A stretch of 64,000 nt of DNA from an uncultured Chloroflexales bacterium (GCA_937918935.1 CAKZSI010000049.1:27096-91095), one strand, 5' to 3'; counted from the stretch's first letter, positions 37,896-46,647 are shown. Made by a program: numbers and translations. The notes: generated by a model from the sequence alone, not told the origin.

Positions 37896-40357
37896 TGAGC
37901 AACCCCGCGGCCACCCCGGATAAGCCAGCAGCGCCCGATGGCGTGGAGATCCCCTCCAGCATGCCCATCCTGGCACTGCCCAACGGTGTGCTCTTCCCCG
38001 GGGCCGTGCTGCCCCTCGCCGTTGGCGGCGACCCCTGGGTGCGCCTGGTGGATGACGCCGCGCTCGGGTCGCGCTTTATTGGCCTCTTCCTGCGCACCAC
38101 GCCCGGTGAGCATTTCGACCCGGCCACCCTGGCCGCCACCGGCTGCGCAGCGCAGATTGTGCGCCTGCTCCGCCAACCCGACGGCAGCGTGCAGATGCTG
38201 CTCGAGGGCCACGCCCGCATCGCCATCGAGCAGATCGTCACCACCGCGACCTATCCCGTTGCCCGTGTACGGGTACTCACCGAACCGCCCCCTGATGCCG
38301 AGACCGAGCAACTGGCCCGCACGGCGCGCGTGGCCTTCGAGGAGGTGGTGCGTCTCAGCCCTTCGCTCCCCGATCAACTCGCTATCGTTGCCGCCAACAT
38401 CCCCAACCCCGGCACCCTCGCCGATATGATCGCCGCAAACCTGGGGCTGCGCCCGGCGGAACAGCAGCAGGTGCTCGACACGCTGGACATGTCGGCCCGG
38501 CTGCGCCTGGTGATCGGCTTCCTGGAGCGCGAACGGCAACTCCTGGATATCGCCAACCGCACCCGCGAGGACATGGCCCGCAGCCAGCGCGAGTATGTGC
38601 TGCGCCAGCAACTCGAGACGATCAAAAAGGAACTGGGCGAGACGGATGAGCGCAGCGCCGAGATTGCCGACCTGCGCAAGCGCCTTGAAGAGGCGGGCAT
38701 GCCCGAACTGGCGCGCCGCGAGGCCGAGCGCGAACTGGCGCGCCTGGAACGCATGCCCCCCGGCGCCGCCGAATATACCGTCAGTCGCACCTACCTGGAC
38801 TGGCTCCTCGGTCTGCCCTGGAACAAGAGCACCCGCGACAACCTCGATCTGGAACGAGCGCAACGCATCCTCGACGAGGATCACTACGACCTGGAGCAGA
38901 TCAAGGAGCGTATCGTCGAGTTCCTCGCCGTGCGCCGCCTGCAGTTCGAACAGGGCGATACCGAGGCTCGCAGCCCCATCCTCTGCTTTGTTGGCCCGCC
39001 CGGGGTGGGGAAAACCAGTCTGGGACAGAGCATCGCCCGCGCCCTGGAGCGCAAGTTTGTGCGCGTCGCCCTCGGCGGTATCCGCGACGAGGCCGATATT
39101 CGCGGCTTTCGCCGCACCTACATCGGCGCTATCCCCGGACGGATCATCCAGGGCATCAACAGCGCCGGCAGCAACAACCCCGTGCTGATGCTCGATGAGG
39201 TGGATAAGATCAGCGCCGGTATTCAGGGCGACCCGGCTGCGGCGCTGCTCGAATTGCTCGACCCGGCCCAGAATAGCACCTTTGTCGATCGCTACCTGGA
39301 CGTGCCCTTCGATATGAGCCGGGTGCTCTTCATCTGCACCGCCAATCAGCTTGACACCGTCCCCGGCCCGCTTCTCGACCGCATGGAGGTCCTGACCCTG
39401 GCCGGTTATACCGAGCAGGAAAAGCTCCATATCGCGCGGCGCTACCTCATCCCCCGGCAGGTGCAGGCCAATGGCCTGGCCCCCCGCGTCGCCGCACCCG
39501 CACCCACAGCCCCCGGCGAGACGCCGCCGAGCAACTTGCCCGACCAGGACGCGGTGGAGCGCGGCCACGCCCCCGAGTTGACCGATGCGGCCCTGCGACG
39601 CCTGGTGCGCGAGTACACCCTCGAGGCCGGCGTGCGCGACCTGGAGCGGCGCATCGGGACGGTCTACCGCAAAATGGCCACCCGTCGCGCCACCGGCAAG
39701 CCCCTCCCCGAACAGATTGATGGTCCCGATCTCGAGGACCTGCTCGGCCCACCCCGGCGCCACGGGGGCATGATCCTCGGCGAGGACGAGATCGGCGTGG
39801 TCACCGGTCTGGCCTGGACACCGGCAGGCGGCGATGTCTTGCTGGTGGAAGCCAGTGTCATGCCCGGCAACGGCCAGTTGATCCTCACTGGCCAGCTCGG
39901 CGACGTGATGCGCGAATCGGCCCGCGCCGCGCTGACCTACGCCCGCTCGCGGTCCGGCGAGCTTGGCATCGACCCCGACACCTTCCAGAAGCGCGACATC
40001 CACGTCCACGTGCCCGCTGGTGCCGTGCCCAAAGACGGCCCCTCGGCAGGGATCACTATGGCCTGCGCCATGATCTCCGCCCTCACCAGGCGCAGGGCCT
40101 ACAAGCGCGTGGCCATGACCGGCGAGATCACCCTGCGCGGCCGGGTGCTGCCTATTGGCGGCCTCAAAGAGAAGCTCCTCGCCGCCCAGCGCGTCGGGGT
40201 CACCCGTGTGCTCATCCCCCGCGATAATGAACCCGATCTGCGCGATGTGCCTGAAGAGACCCGCGCCGCGCTGGAGATCGTTCCGGTGGAGCACATGGAT
40301 CAGGTCATTCCCCACGTGCTCTACCCGGCGGAGGCGCCGGTAGCCGAGACGGTGTGA
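37895..40357 (+). CDS. lon: ATP-dependent protease Lon
   Basis: An 820-residue LonA. It has an N-terminal substrate-binding domain (LPILALPNGVLFPGAVLPL), coiled-coil region and AAA+ module with Walker A GPPGVGKT at 367-374, followed by the protease domain with catalytic dyad Ser717 (KDGPSAGITMA) and Lys758 (GGLKEKLLAA). Between the AAA+ small domain and protease there is a Pro-rich insertion (about 530-560). It degrades misfolded and regulatory proteins. ATG 37895 overlaps the hsp20 stop by one base and GAGGGAGGG precedes it. Confidence 0.97.
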   Translation: MSNPAATPDKPAAPDGVEIPSSMPILALPNGVLFPGAVLPLAVGGDPWVRLVDDAALGSRFIGLFLRTTPGEHFDPATLAATGCAAQIVRLLRQPDGSVQMLLEGHARIAIEQIVTTATYPVARVRVLTEPPPDAETEQLARTARVAFEEVVRLSPSLPDQLAIVAANIPNPGTLADMIAANLGLRPAEQQQVLDTLDMSARLRLVIGFLERERQLLDIANRTREDMARSQREYVLRQQLETIKKELGETDERSAEIADLRKRLEEAGMPELARREAERELARLERMPPGAAEYTVSRTYLDWLLGLPWNKSTRDNLDLERAQRILDEDHYDLEQIKERIVEFLAVRRLQFEQGDTEARSPILCFVGPPGVGKTSLGQSIARALERKFVRVALGGIRDEADIRGFRRTYIGAIPGRIIQGINSAGSNNPVLMLDEVDKISAGIQGDPAAALLELLDPAQNSTFVDRYLDVPFDMSRVLFICTANQLDTVPGPLLDRMEVLTLAGYTEQEKLHIARRYLIPRQVQANGLAPRVAAPAPTAPGETPPSNLPDQDAVERGHAPELTDAALRRLVREYTLEAGVRDLERRIGTVYRKMATRRATGKPLPEQIDGPDLEDLLGPPRRHGGMILGEDEIGVVTGLAWTPAGGDVLLVEASVMPGNGQLILTGQLGDVMRESARAALTYARSRSGELGIDPDTFQKRDIHVHVPAGAVPKDGPSAGITMACAMISALTRRRAYKRVAMTGEITLRGRVLPIGGLKEKLLAAQRVGVTRVLIPRDNEPDLRDVPEETRAALEIVPVEHMDQVIPHVLYPAEAPVAETV

Positions 40358-40470
40358 AAGTATGTTAGATTGTGGATTGCGGATTGCTGTATCCGGCGTG
40401 CCTGAGGAACCGGTAACAGGCTCGTGGCTCGTTGGTGGCATGGCGCTGCTGCCGACGGGCAGGCGCGGAC

Positions 40471-40558
40471 ATTGACAGGAAGATCCCAACGGTAGCGCCC
40501 GGTCACGGCCTGGCCGACCTCCCGACGTACAGATACAGCGATTGACGGGAAGACCAAT
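40471..40558 (+). repeat. Imperfect direct repeat upstream of the subtilase
   Basis: ATTGACAGGAAGATCCCA (40471-40488) and ATTGACGGGAAGACCAAT (40541-40558) match at 14 of 18 positions. The second copy contains the ribosome-binding GGGAAGA of the subtilase gene. The rest of the 199-base gap after lon holds no gene; ATTGTGGATTGCGGATTG triplication is near 40371. Confidence 0.5.
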
Positions 40559-41750
40559 GGCGATCTATATTCTTCGACCTCGTAATGGGCTTGCCCTGCG
40601 CGCCGCGAACCTGATCGGCACGGGTTTTACTGAGCCGGCGCGCCGGATGCAGATCGCTGCGGTGCAGGAATTGCAGCAGCAGGACCCGGTTCAACAAGAA
40701 CTGCATGCCTGGTTCGCGGAAGAGAAAGAACCGCAACGCGTGCGCTTCCATGGCCCTGTAACCGGCAACTGGATCGTTGACCTGGATTCGGAGGAGGTTG
40801 AACGACTGAGCCAGGAGATCCCCGGCGCTATGGTCGTCGCCAATCAACCCATCAGCGTCATTCATCCACGCCGCACGGCGGTGCGCAAGGCCAGCCTCGA
40901 GGGAGATGACTACTGGCATCTACGCGCGATCGGGCTTGAAGCAGCGCGCAGGAACGGGTTTCGAGGCAACGGACGCGACGTGTGTGTGCTGGTGCTTGAT
41001 ACCGGCATTGATGCCACTCACCCTGAGTTGCAGGGTAAAATTGAACAGGCATGGGAGTTTGACCCGATCACATTGCAAACCAGCCCCATTACGAGTTATG
41101 ATAGTGATGGGCATGGAACCCACGTGACTGGCCTGATATGCGGCAATACCGTCGGGGTCGCCCCCGGAGCACGGATCTGGAACGGTCTCATGCTGCCCCG
41201 GCGGCGGGGCACCATTGCGGGTTTTGTAACCGCCCTCGAATGGGCGGCGCAGCGCGCAGAAGTCCAGATCGTCAATATCTCCGCTGGCATCCACGGGTAC
41301 GTTGATGACCTGCATGACTCGATCGCCACGCTGTTGAGTGTAGGTGTCCTGGTGGTATGCGCGACGGGCAATGAGGGTGTCAACCAGACGCGCAGCCCGG
41401 GTAATTATGTGGAAGTACTCTCTGTGGGCGCCACGACCCGGCAGGGACGGGTTGCCAGTTTTAGTAGCAGCGGCACTCTGGTGGTCAATAATCACCAGTA
41501 CAGCGTTCCCGATGTGGTAGCGCCGGGAGCGGGCGTCTTTTCAAGCGTCATAGGGGGAGGATACGAGGCCTGGGACGGCACTTCGATGGCAACGGGAATC
41601 GTCTCCGGTCTCGCCGCGCTTATCCTCGAACGCTATCCAGCCATTCGCGTCCCCGACCTGCTCGACACAATCATGAGCACCAGCCAGGAACTCGAACAGG
41701 TCGCCGTGCGGCGGGGATACGGTCTCGTGCAGGTGGTGGCAGCACTATGA
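40557..41750 (+). CDS. Intracellular subtilisin-like serine protease (S8)
   Basis: A 397-residue subtilase with the complete triad: Asp148 (VLDTGID), His186 (DGHGTHVTG) and Ser343 (GTSMATG), plus oxyanion Asn272 (ATGNEG). The first 105 residues look like an I9-type propeptide fold. No signal peptide or membrane helix is present, so it should act in the cytoplasm unless exported by another route. Its stop overlaps the next gene's ATG (ATGA), pairing it with a second propeptide-like protein. ATG 40557 with GGGAAG close upstream. Confidence 0.92.
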   Translation: MAIYILRPRNGLALRAANLIGTGFTEPARRMQIAAVQELQQQDPVQQELHAWFAEEKEPQRVRFHGPVTGNWIVDLDSEEVERLSQEIPGAMVVANQPISVIHPRRTAVRKASLEGDDYWHLRAIGLEAARRNGFRGNGRDVCVLVLDTGIDATHPELQGKIEQAWEFDPITLQTSPITSYDSDGHGTHVTGLICGNTVGVAPGARIWNGLMLPRRRGTIAGFVTALEWAAQRAEVQIVNISAGIHGYVDDLHDSIATLLSVGVLVVCATGNEGVNQTRSPGNYVEVLSVGATTRQGRVASFSSSGTLVVNNHQYSVPDVVAPGAGVFSSVIGGGYEAWDGTSMATGIVSGLAALILERYPAIRVPDLLDTIMSTSQELEQVAVRRGYGLVQVVAAL

Positions 41751-42166
41751 AACTTACCAGGATCGATATGAGCAAGGTTGATATGCGGTTGAAAAAGGCG
41801 CTTCGCAACGCCAGACCCGATGACGTTTTCCGCGTAGTGATGACCTTGCAGCCAGCTCTCGCGGTTGAACCCGGCATGCCAGAGTTTGAACTTGACCCCG
41901 CGCAGTTTGAGACGCGCGAGGAGTACCGGCGAGAGTTGATCGCCGAGCGGCAGCAACAAATGGACGCGGCGCTTCATGATACTCGCGAGGAACTCGAACG
42001 GCTCCTGCCGGAGGTGCATGGCGGTAAGCTAAGCCATACGGTGGTCGTCGAAGGTCCGGCCAGACAGCTTATCTCGGCCCTGCAACTCTCCGGGGTCAGC
42101 CATGCCTGGCTTGATCAGCCGTTGGATCTCGTCGAACCACGGCAGTCTTCACCCGAGAAGGCCTGA
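41747..42166 (+). CDS. Propeptide/inhibitor-like partner of the subtilase
   Basis: A 139-residue protein whose ATG overlaps the protease stop by 4 bases. Its secondary structure pattern (strand VFRVVMTLQ, a long charged helix REEYRRELIAERQQQMDAALHD split by turns, strand HTVVVEGPARQLISALQ, strand HAWLDQPLDLVEP) fits a ferredoxin-like I9 propeptide/inhibitor fold with an inserted helix. The likely role is to fold, hold inactive or deliver the protease in trans. The fold assignment is inference; the translational coupling is seen directly. Confidence 0.7.
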   Translation: MKLTRIDMSKVDMRLKKALRNARPDDVFRVVMTLQPALAVEPGMPEFELDPAQFETREEYRRELIAERQQQMDAALHDTREELERLLPEVHGGKLSHTVVVEGPARQLISALQLSGVSHAWLDQPLDLVEPRQSSPEKA

Positions 42167-42209
42167 AGCCCGTTGGAGGCCAGGCGGCGCGCGTGGCCTC
42201 CAACGGGCT
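42167..42209. terminator. 15-bp perfect hairpin between convergent genes
   Basis: 42167-42181 and 42195-42209 are exact complements around a 13-base loop. The hairpin starts right after the partner gene's stop and ends 12 bases before the feoC stop, so it can end transcription from both sides. Confidence 0.75.
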
Positions 42210-42221
42210 GCTGCTGGCAGG

Positions 42222-42479
42222 CTACCTCCGCTCCCGCTCAACCAGGGTGATCGTTTGCGGCCCGCCCGCCTTGAAGACACACGCCTCGGCCCGTGGACCG
42301 CAACTGCCGCAACCCTTGCCGCATGCCCCTCCGGCGCCCGTCTGCAGGCGCCCTTTGCGCACCCAGAAGGCGATCATATCCTCCAACACGCCCCGATCGA
42401 CCCCCAGTTGCCGGCTCAGGTCATCGAGCGACACCGGGCCGCTGGCCGTTTCGAGCGCCTGTAAGACCTGGTGCAGCAA
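42222..42479 (-). CDS. feoC: FeoC-like protein of the ferrous iron transporter
   Basis: An 85-residue protein from TTG 42479, preceded by GAGGAGG at 5 bases. A winged-helix domain (1-48, LDDLSRQLGVDRGVLEDMIAFWVRKG) is followed by a four-cysteine loop (C53, C57, C60, C67) as in FeoC proteins that bind an Fe-S cluster. FeoC tunes FeoB stability or activity in response to oxygen/iron. It is the last gene of the feo operon, 10 bases after feoB. Confidence 0.9.
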   Translation of the reverse strand: MLHQVLQALETASGPVSLDDLSRQLGVDRGVLEDMIAFWVRKGRLQTGAGGACGKGCGSCGPRAEACVFKAGGPQTITLVERERR

Positions 42480-42489
42480 GCGCGCCTCC

Positions 42490-44220
42490 TCACCAACCCA
42501 GTAGCCGCCCGCCCTGGAATACCAGCAGCGCGGCCAGCCAGGCCACCACGAACTGCCCGACGATACTGACCCACATCCAGCGGCTGCCGAACTCGTGGCG
42601 CGCCGCGGCTACGGCGGTCATACACGGAGTATAGAGCAACACAAAGACCAGAAAGGCCAGCGCGGCCAGGGCCCCGTGGCCGCCGCTGCTCGCCTCAAAG
42701 CCCGCCCGCACCGCAGCGGCCAGACCCTCTAGAGCAGTCTCTTCTTCAGGGGTCTCCAGGGTGATGCCGATAACCCCCGGCAGCACCTGAAGCGCATCAC
42801 CCGTGGCGCTGACCAGGCCGCCGGCAATGCCCAGCAGATCCTCGCCGAAGTTCGTCGGGGCCGCCTCCGCCGCCTCCTCCAGCTCCGCCACGGCATACGT
42901 CTGCCCCAGGGTGCTGACAACCACCTCTTTCGCCACGAAGCCGGTCAGCAGGGCGCCGCTCGTCTCCCAGCCGCCGAAGCCCAGCGGCGCGAAGACCGGC
43001 GCCACTGCGCCAGAGAGGGCCGCGAAGGCGCTCTGCTCCACAGGCGTGTCGGCGAAGCGCCCCCCGCCCCGCACCGGCAGCGCCAGCAGCAACCAGACCA
43101 CGATGCTGGTCGCCAGGATGATGGTGGTGGCCTTGCGCAGAAACGCCGCCGTGCGCTCCCACATCTGCCGCCAGACGCCCCGCGGCGTCGGCAGGCGGTA
43201 GGGCGGCAGTTCCAGTACGAATGGCGCGGGGGGTTGATTGCGGAACAGGGTACGCCGGAGCAGCATGCCGATCACGATTGCCACCACGATCCCGGTGAGG
43301 TAGAGGCCGAAGATCACCAGTCCGGCCTGGGCGGGGAAGAAGATCGCCGCGATCAGCACGTAGACCGGCAGACGCGCGCTGCAACTCATAAACGGGACCA
43401 GCAGGCCCGTCAGAATGCGATCGCGCCGGCTGTCGAGGGTGCGGGTGGCGTAAATGGCCGGCACCGAGCAGCCGAAGCCGACGACCATCGGCAGGAAGCT
43501 CTTGCCATGCAGCCCCAGAGCGTGCATCAGCCGGTCCATCACGAAGGCCGCGCGGGCCATGTAGCCCGAGTCCTCCAGCAGGGCCAGGGCGAAGTAGAGC
43601 GCGAGCAGCACCGGAACAAAGACCAGCACCCCGCCCACCCCGGCGATCACCCCGTCCACCAGCAGCGACTCGAGCCAGGAGCCACCCAGGCCCGCTGCGC
43701 CCAGTAGCGCGGTGGCCCAGCCACTCACCGGCCCGCTCAGGGTCGCATCGACCCAGTCCACGAAGGGGGCGGCCACATCGGTGGTGAGCTTGAAGACGAC
43801 CCACATCAGCGCCAGGAAGATGGGGATGCCCAGCCAGCGGTGGGTCACCACGCGGTCAATGCGGTCGGAGAGGGTCAGGGGCGGCGCGGCAGGACGGGTG
43901 AGCGCCTGCCTGGCCAGGGTATGTACAAAGCGGTACCGTTGATCCACCAGGGCCACATCCAGATCCTCGCCATAGTGAGGGGCCAGCCGCTCGCGACTGG
44001 CGGCGAGCGCCGCCGTGACCGCCGGCCCACCCAGGCCCTCGGCCTCGGCCAGCAGGTGCTCGTCGCCTTCGAGAAGCTGGACGGCCAGCCAGCGGAGCGG
44101 GTAGCGCTCCGCGAGCGCGGGGATGGCGCCCAGGGCCGCGACCAGGCGCTCCAGTTCGGTTTCGATGGGCGGCGCATAGCGCACTGCCGCGCCGGGAGAA
44201 GCCAGGGTAACGGCGGTCAT
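42490..44220 (-). CDS. feoB: FeoB membrane permease part (split FeoB)
   Basis: A 576-residue protein equal to the C-terminal part of FeoB. It begins with the helical GDI/spacer domain (about 20-115) and continues with two Gate-type membrane units: [15 protein letters not shown] (about 248-262, conserved Cys and Pro of the iron path), a [16 protein letters not shown] segment, and the second Gate half near the end ([17 protein letters not shown]). The G domain is on a separate upstream gene overlapping by ATGA. Together they should import Fe(II) across the cytoplasmic membrane. Confidence 0.95.
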   Translation of the reverse strand: MTAVTLASPGAAVRYAPPIETELERLVAALGAIPALAERYPLRWLAVQLLEGDEHLLAEAEGLGGPAVTAALAASRERLAPHYGEDLDVALVDQRYRFVHTLARQALTRPAAPPLTLSDRIDRVVTHRWLGIPIFLALMWVVFKLTTDVAAPFVDWVDATLSGPVSGWATALLGAAGLGGSWLESLLVDGVIAGVGGVLVFVPVLLALYFALALLEDSGYMARAAFVMDRLMHALGLHGKSFLPMVVGFGCSVPAIYATRTLDSRRDRILTGLLVPFMSCSARLPVYVLIAAIFFPAQAGLVIFGLYLTGIVVAIVIGMLLRRTLFRNQPPAPFVLELPPYRLPTPRGVWRQMWERTAAFLRKATTIILATSIVVWLLLALPVRGGGRFADTPVEQSAFAALSGAVAPVFAPLGFGGWETSGALLTGFVAKEVVVSTLGQTYAVAELEEAAEAAPTNFGEDLLGIAGGLVSATGDALQVLPGVIGITLETPEEETALEGLAAAVRAGFEASSGGHGALAALAFLVFVLLYTPCMTAVAAARHEFGSRWMWVSIVGQFVVAWLAALLVFQGGRLLGW

Positions 44221-44756
44221 TGCGCCACCTCCTTGAGCGAGGGCCGCACCCCGCGGCCCGACGCGGTGACCAGGTCGCGCAGGGTCGCCTTCAACTCGGC
44301 GAGGCCCTGACCCTTGCTGGCGCTCATCACCACCACCGGGGCGCCCAGGGCTGCGGCCAGGGCCTCCGGGTTCAGGCGCAGACCGCGCGCGGCGGCCACG
44401 TCGGCCATGTTCAGGGCCAGCACCAGGCGCGCCTCGGCCTCGAGCAACTGGGCGGTCAGGTACAGATTGCGTTCGAGATTGGCGGCGTCAAGCACGTTCA
44501 CCACCGCGTCCGGGCGTTCGCGCACGATGAAATCGCGGGCGATCTGCTCCTCAAGCGAACGGGCGGCCAGACTGTAGGTTCCCGGCAGATCAACTACGGT
44601 AATCTGCCGGTCGCCGAGGATCAGGCGACCCTCCTTGCGCTCCACCGTCTTGCCGGGCCAGTTCCCCACGTGCTGGTGCATACCGGTGAGCGCATTAAAG
44701 ACGGTGCTCTTGCCGACGTTGGGGTTGCCGGCCAGGGCGATAGTCACCTCACGCAT
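44217..44756 (-). CDS. feoB: FeoB GTPase domain encoded as a separate gene (split FeoB)
   Basis: A 179-residue G protein ending where full-length FeoB would enter its spacer domain. G1 GNPNVGKST (10-18), switch [16 protein letters not shown]3 DLPGTYSL and G4 NMAD are present. The next gene starts at the overlapping ATGA and carries the membrane part. Its start overlaps feoA by 8 bases, and GGAG sits 7 bases upstream. Either the two chains assemble, or a frameshift at the overlap could make some fused protein. Confidence 0.95.
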   Translation of the reverse strand: MREVTIALAGNPNVGKSTVFNALTGMHQHVGNWPGKTVERKEGRLILGDRQITVVDLPGTYSLAARSLEEQIARDFIVRERPDAVVNVLDAANLERNLYLTAQLLEAEARLVLALNMADVAAARGLRLNPEALAAALGAPVVVMSASKGQGLAELKATLRDLVTASGRGVRPSLKEVAQ

Positions 44757-44997
44757 CCCGCAACTCCTCTCCAGTCACCAGAACCATCTGCGCCAGCCCG
44801 TAACTCAGAGCCAGGCGCGTATCGCCGACCGCCAGCAGCAGCGCGCCGCCATTGTCGCGTAACACGGTCACCGTAACGCCGGGGGTCAGACCGAGTTCGG
44901 CCAGGCGATGGGCGGTGCGCTGGCCACCCTGGATCGCCACCAGACGCACCGTAGCGCCTTCACCGGCAAGGGCCAGAGGCAAAGAGGGGGTAGACAT
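44749..44997 (-). CDS. feoA: FeoA domain protein (second copy)
   Basis: An 82-residue SH3-like FeoA protein ([37 protein letters not shown]). Its ATG overlaps the first feoA stop by one base and its end overlaps the feoB G-domain gene by 8 bases. FeoA binds or stimulates FeoB in Fe(II) uptake. This copy is more diverged from the classic sequence than the first. Confidence 0.92.
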   Translation of the reverse strand: MSTPSLPLALAGEGATVRLVAIQGGQRTAHRLAELGLTPGVTVTVLRDNGGALLLAVGDTRLALSYGLAQMVLVTGEELRDA

Positions 44998-45236
44998 CAG
45001 GCACGCTCCACGACGACCAGCCGGGCCTCCTCCTTGCGGAGCGAGAGCCGGTAGCCTTTCACCGTCACCTCGATCGGATCGCCCAGGGGCGCGACGGCGG
45101 TCAGGATGACCTGCTCGCCCGGCACCAACCCCATCGCCAGCAGACGGCGACGAAACTCGCGGTCGCCGCCAATCCGCCGCACTACGGCATTCTGGTTGCG
45201 GGCAAGCTGGTCAAGGGTGACTTCGGAGACGCTCAC
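44997..45236 (-). CDS. feoA: FeoA domain protein (first copy)
   Basis: A 79-residue FeoA protein from GTG 45236, with AGAGGAG 9 bases upstream. The core RRLLAMGLVPGEQVILTAVAPLGDPIEVTVKGYRLSLRKEEA is the canonical FeoA signature. It is the first gene of the leftward feo operon, about 130 bases below the predicted start site and iron box. Confidence 0.94.
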   Translation of the reverse strand: MSVSEVTLDQLARNQNAVVRRIGGDREFRRRLLAMGLVPGEQVILTAVAPLGDPIEVTVKGYRLSLRKEEARLVVVERA

Positions 45237-45352
45237 GGGGTACGGCTCCTCTCAGGCATCATGTCAGGATCAGGTATTGCCGCGTCAGTCACAGTTTCGC
45301 AGCGCGGCCTGTCTGGGCCACCGTTCGGAAGAGGTAATGAAAGGCGTCAGTC

Positions 45353-45403
45353 TTCGGGTAAACCTTAACAGCAGGTATACCAGAGCGGGTCCCCACTCAA
45401 CAA
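45353..45403 (-). promoter_or_regulatory. feo operon promoter with iron-regulator palindrome at the start point
   Basis: Minus strand TTGTTG (45403-45398), 18-base spacer and TATACC (45379-45374) with an extended TG. The palindrome TTCGGGTAAACCTTAA (45353-45368) covers the predicted +1 to +15. It matches the box in front of the regulator gene, so it is the likely binding site of the adjacent DtxR-type protein. Confidence 0.65.
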
Positions 45404-45462
45404 GTAACGCCGGGGCAACTTTGCGTAAAGAAATGAAAACCAGTCAGGATGAGGAAAAGTGC

Positions 45463-45524
45463 TTGACAGGGTGGAAAGATCGGCTTATCCTGTGCCCTGA
45501 AGAGAGTTTTAGGGTAAACCCGAA
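45463..45524 (+). promoter_or_regulatory. Promoter and palindrome upstream of the DtxR-type regulator
   Basis: TTGACA (45463-45468), 17-base spacer, TATCCT (45486-45491). The palindrome TTAGGGTAAACCCGAA (45509-45524) begins about 11 bases after the predicted start. GGGTaaACC is shared with the feo box, pointing to joint or autoregulation. Confidence 0.65.
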
Positions 45525-45557
45525 ATTAGCGACGTACATGGTTCACACCCACGTTAT

Positions 45558-45659
45558 GCGGAGGGTCGTACCCTCTGCGTTTCCCAGGATGTTAGTCTTA
45601 GCAGGGGCAAAGCCAGTTTCCCCTGGTCAGGGCAACTTTACCAGGTTGCCCTGATCAGG
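45558..45659 (+). promoter_or_regulatory. Two leader hairpins before the DtxR-type regulator
   Basis: A 9-bp stem (45558-45566 with 45570-45578) and a 15-bp stem with one G-U pair (45622-45636 with 45645-45659). The second ends 11 bases before ATG 45671 and includes the AGG nearest the start, so it could control translation. There is no T-run. Confidence 0.45.
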
Positions 45660-45670
45660 GATCACATCCT

Positions 45671-46399
45671 ATGAGCGAAAGCGTCGAAATGTACCTGGTG
45701 ATGACGGCGCTGTCACGCCGGGCGCCGGACCAGCCGGTGGCGGTGTCGCATCTGGCGAGCCGGCTGGGGGTGACGCAGGTCTCGGCGATCGAGATGTGCC
45801 ACAAGCTCAGCGAGCGGGGGCTGATGCACTACCAGCCCTACAAGGGGGTCACCTTAACCGAGGCGGGAGAGGCGCAGGCCCAGACGATTCTCTCACGGCG
45901 GCGGCTGTGGGTGATCTTTCTGGTAGAGAACCTCGGCATCGCCCCCGAGGATGCCGACGAGCTGGCCTGCCAGCTCGAGCACATTACCTCGGAGCGGCTG
46001 GTGACGGCGCTGAAAGCCTTCCTGGAACGCGCGCCAGTGCCCCCTTCGGAGGGGGAGACGGCGCACGCACCCGAGGCGCGCCCGCTCGACGCCTGCGCGG
46101 CGGGGTCGCGAGGCCGCATTGCGGCCTTCGGCGTGCCACTGGCCGCCGAGACGTTTCTGCGCGGTCAGGGACTGGCCCTCGGCGTCGAGGTGGAGGTGCA
46201 GGCCATCGGGGCCGACGGCGCCGTGCTCGTGGCGGTTGAGGGCCGTCCGATCGCGCTGGCGCCGGCGCTGGCCGCCGGCATCACCCTCGCCGCCGCGCCC
46301 GCCACCCACGCCCGGCAGGAGGCCTGGGCCCGTTGCAGCGCCTTCTGGGCCTGCCTGCGGGGCGAGACCCGCGCCTGCGCCTCCGGCGCGCCGGTGTAG
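45671..46399 (+). CDS. DtxR/MntR-family metal-dependent regulator with C-terminal FeoA/SH3 domain
   Basis: A 242-residue regulator. Winged helix 1-70 (VSHLASRLGVTQVSAIEMCHKLSERGLMHY) is followed by a dimerisation/metal domain (75-120) with CQLEH, the family's metal-ligand block, then an acidic linker. A FeoA-like SH3 domain (about 155-215) follows, and a Cys-containing tail (CSAFWACLRGETRAC). In this family Fe(II) or Mn(II) activates DNA binding. It is divergent from the feo operon across a 434-base spacer holding two matched palindromes, so it is probably the iron repressor of feo. Confidence 0.93.
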   Translation: MSESVEMYLVMTALSRRAPDQPVAVSHLASRLGVTQVSAIEMCHKLSERGLMHYQPYKGVTLTEAGEAQAQTILSRRRLWVIFLVENLGIAPEDADELACQLEHITSERLVTALKAFLERAPVPPSEGETAHAPEARPLDACAAGSRGRIAAFGVPLAAETFLRGQGLALGVEVEVQAIGADGAVLVAVEGRPIALAPALAAGITLAAAPATHARQEAWARCSAFWACLRGETRACASGAPV

Positions 46400-46404
46400 G
46401 GGTC

Positions 46405-46500
46405 TGAGGGAAACCTGGCTTCCCCATGCCCCTCCAACCGGCGTTGAGGCGCTGATCAGCCCGGCAGACGAGGTGAGAAAACCCGCTTTCCCCACATGAT
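46405..46500. repeat. Family B pair downstream of the regulator
   Basis: GGGAAACCTGGCTTCCCC (46412-46429) and GAAAACCCGCTTTCCCC (46477-46493) flank CCGGCGTTGAGGCGCTGATCAG. Same arrangement as the tandem family B module near 29.7 kb. Confidence 0.5.
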
Positions 46501-46531
46501 GAACCCCCTCCAGACAGGTTGGAGGGGGTTC
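46501..46531. terminator. Bidirectional hairpin between regulator and tRNA operon
   Basis: GAACCCCCTCCA (46501-46512) and TGGAGGGGGTTC (46520-46531) pair perfectly, 12 bp. It separates the convergent regulator gene and tRNA cluster. Confidence 0.7.
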
Positions 46532-46571
46532 ACCCTGGGGGAGGGGGAACGTCGATTGAGAGTTGCAGATA

Positions 46572-46647
46572 TGGTGCCAAGGGCCGGACTTGAACCGGCG
46601 ACCCTCGCATTTTCAGTGCGATGCTCTACCAGCTGAGCTACCTTGGC
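46572..46647 (-). tRNA. tRNA-Phe (GAA), CCA encoded
   Basis: A full cloverleaf on the minus strand: acceptor GCCAAGG/CCTTGGC, D-arm AGCTCAGCTGGTAGAGC, anticodon loop CTGAAAA, T-arm GGTTCAAGTCC, then A-CCA. Last gene of a three-tRNA operon. Confidence 0.97.

Noticed and set aside
45106..45654. A 182-codon plus-strand frame across the feo-regulator spacer
   Set aside because: It covers both promoters and palindromes and begins antisense to feoA.
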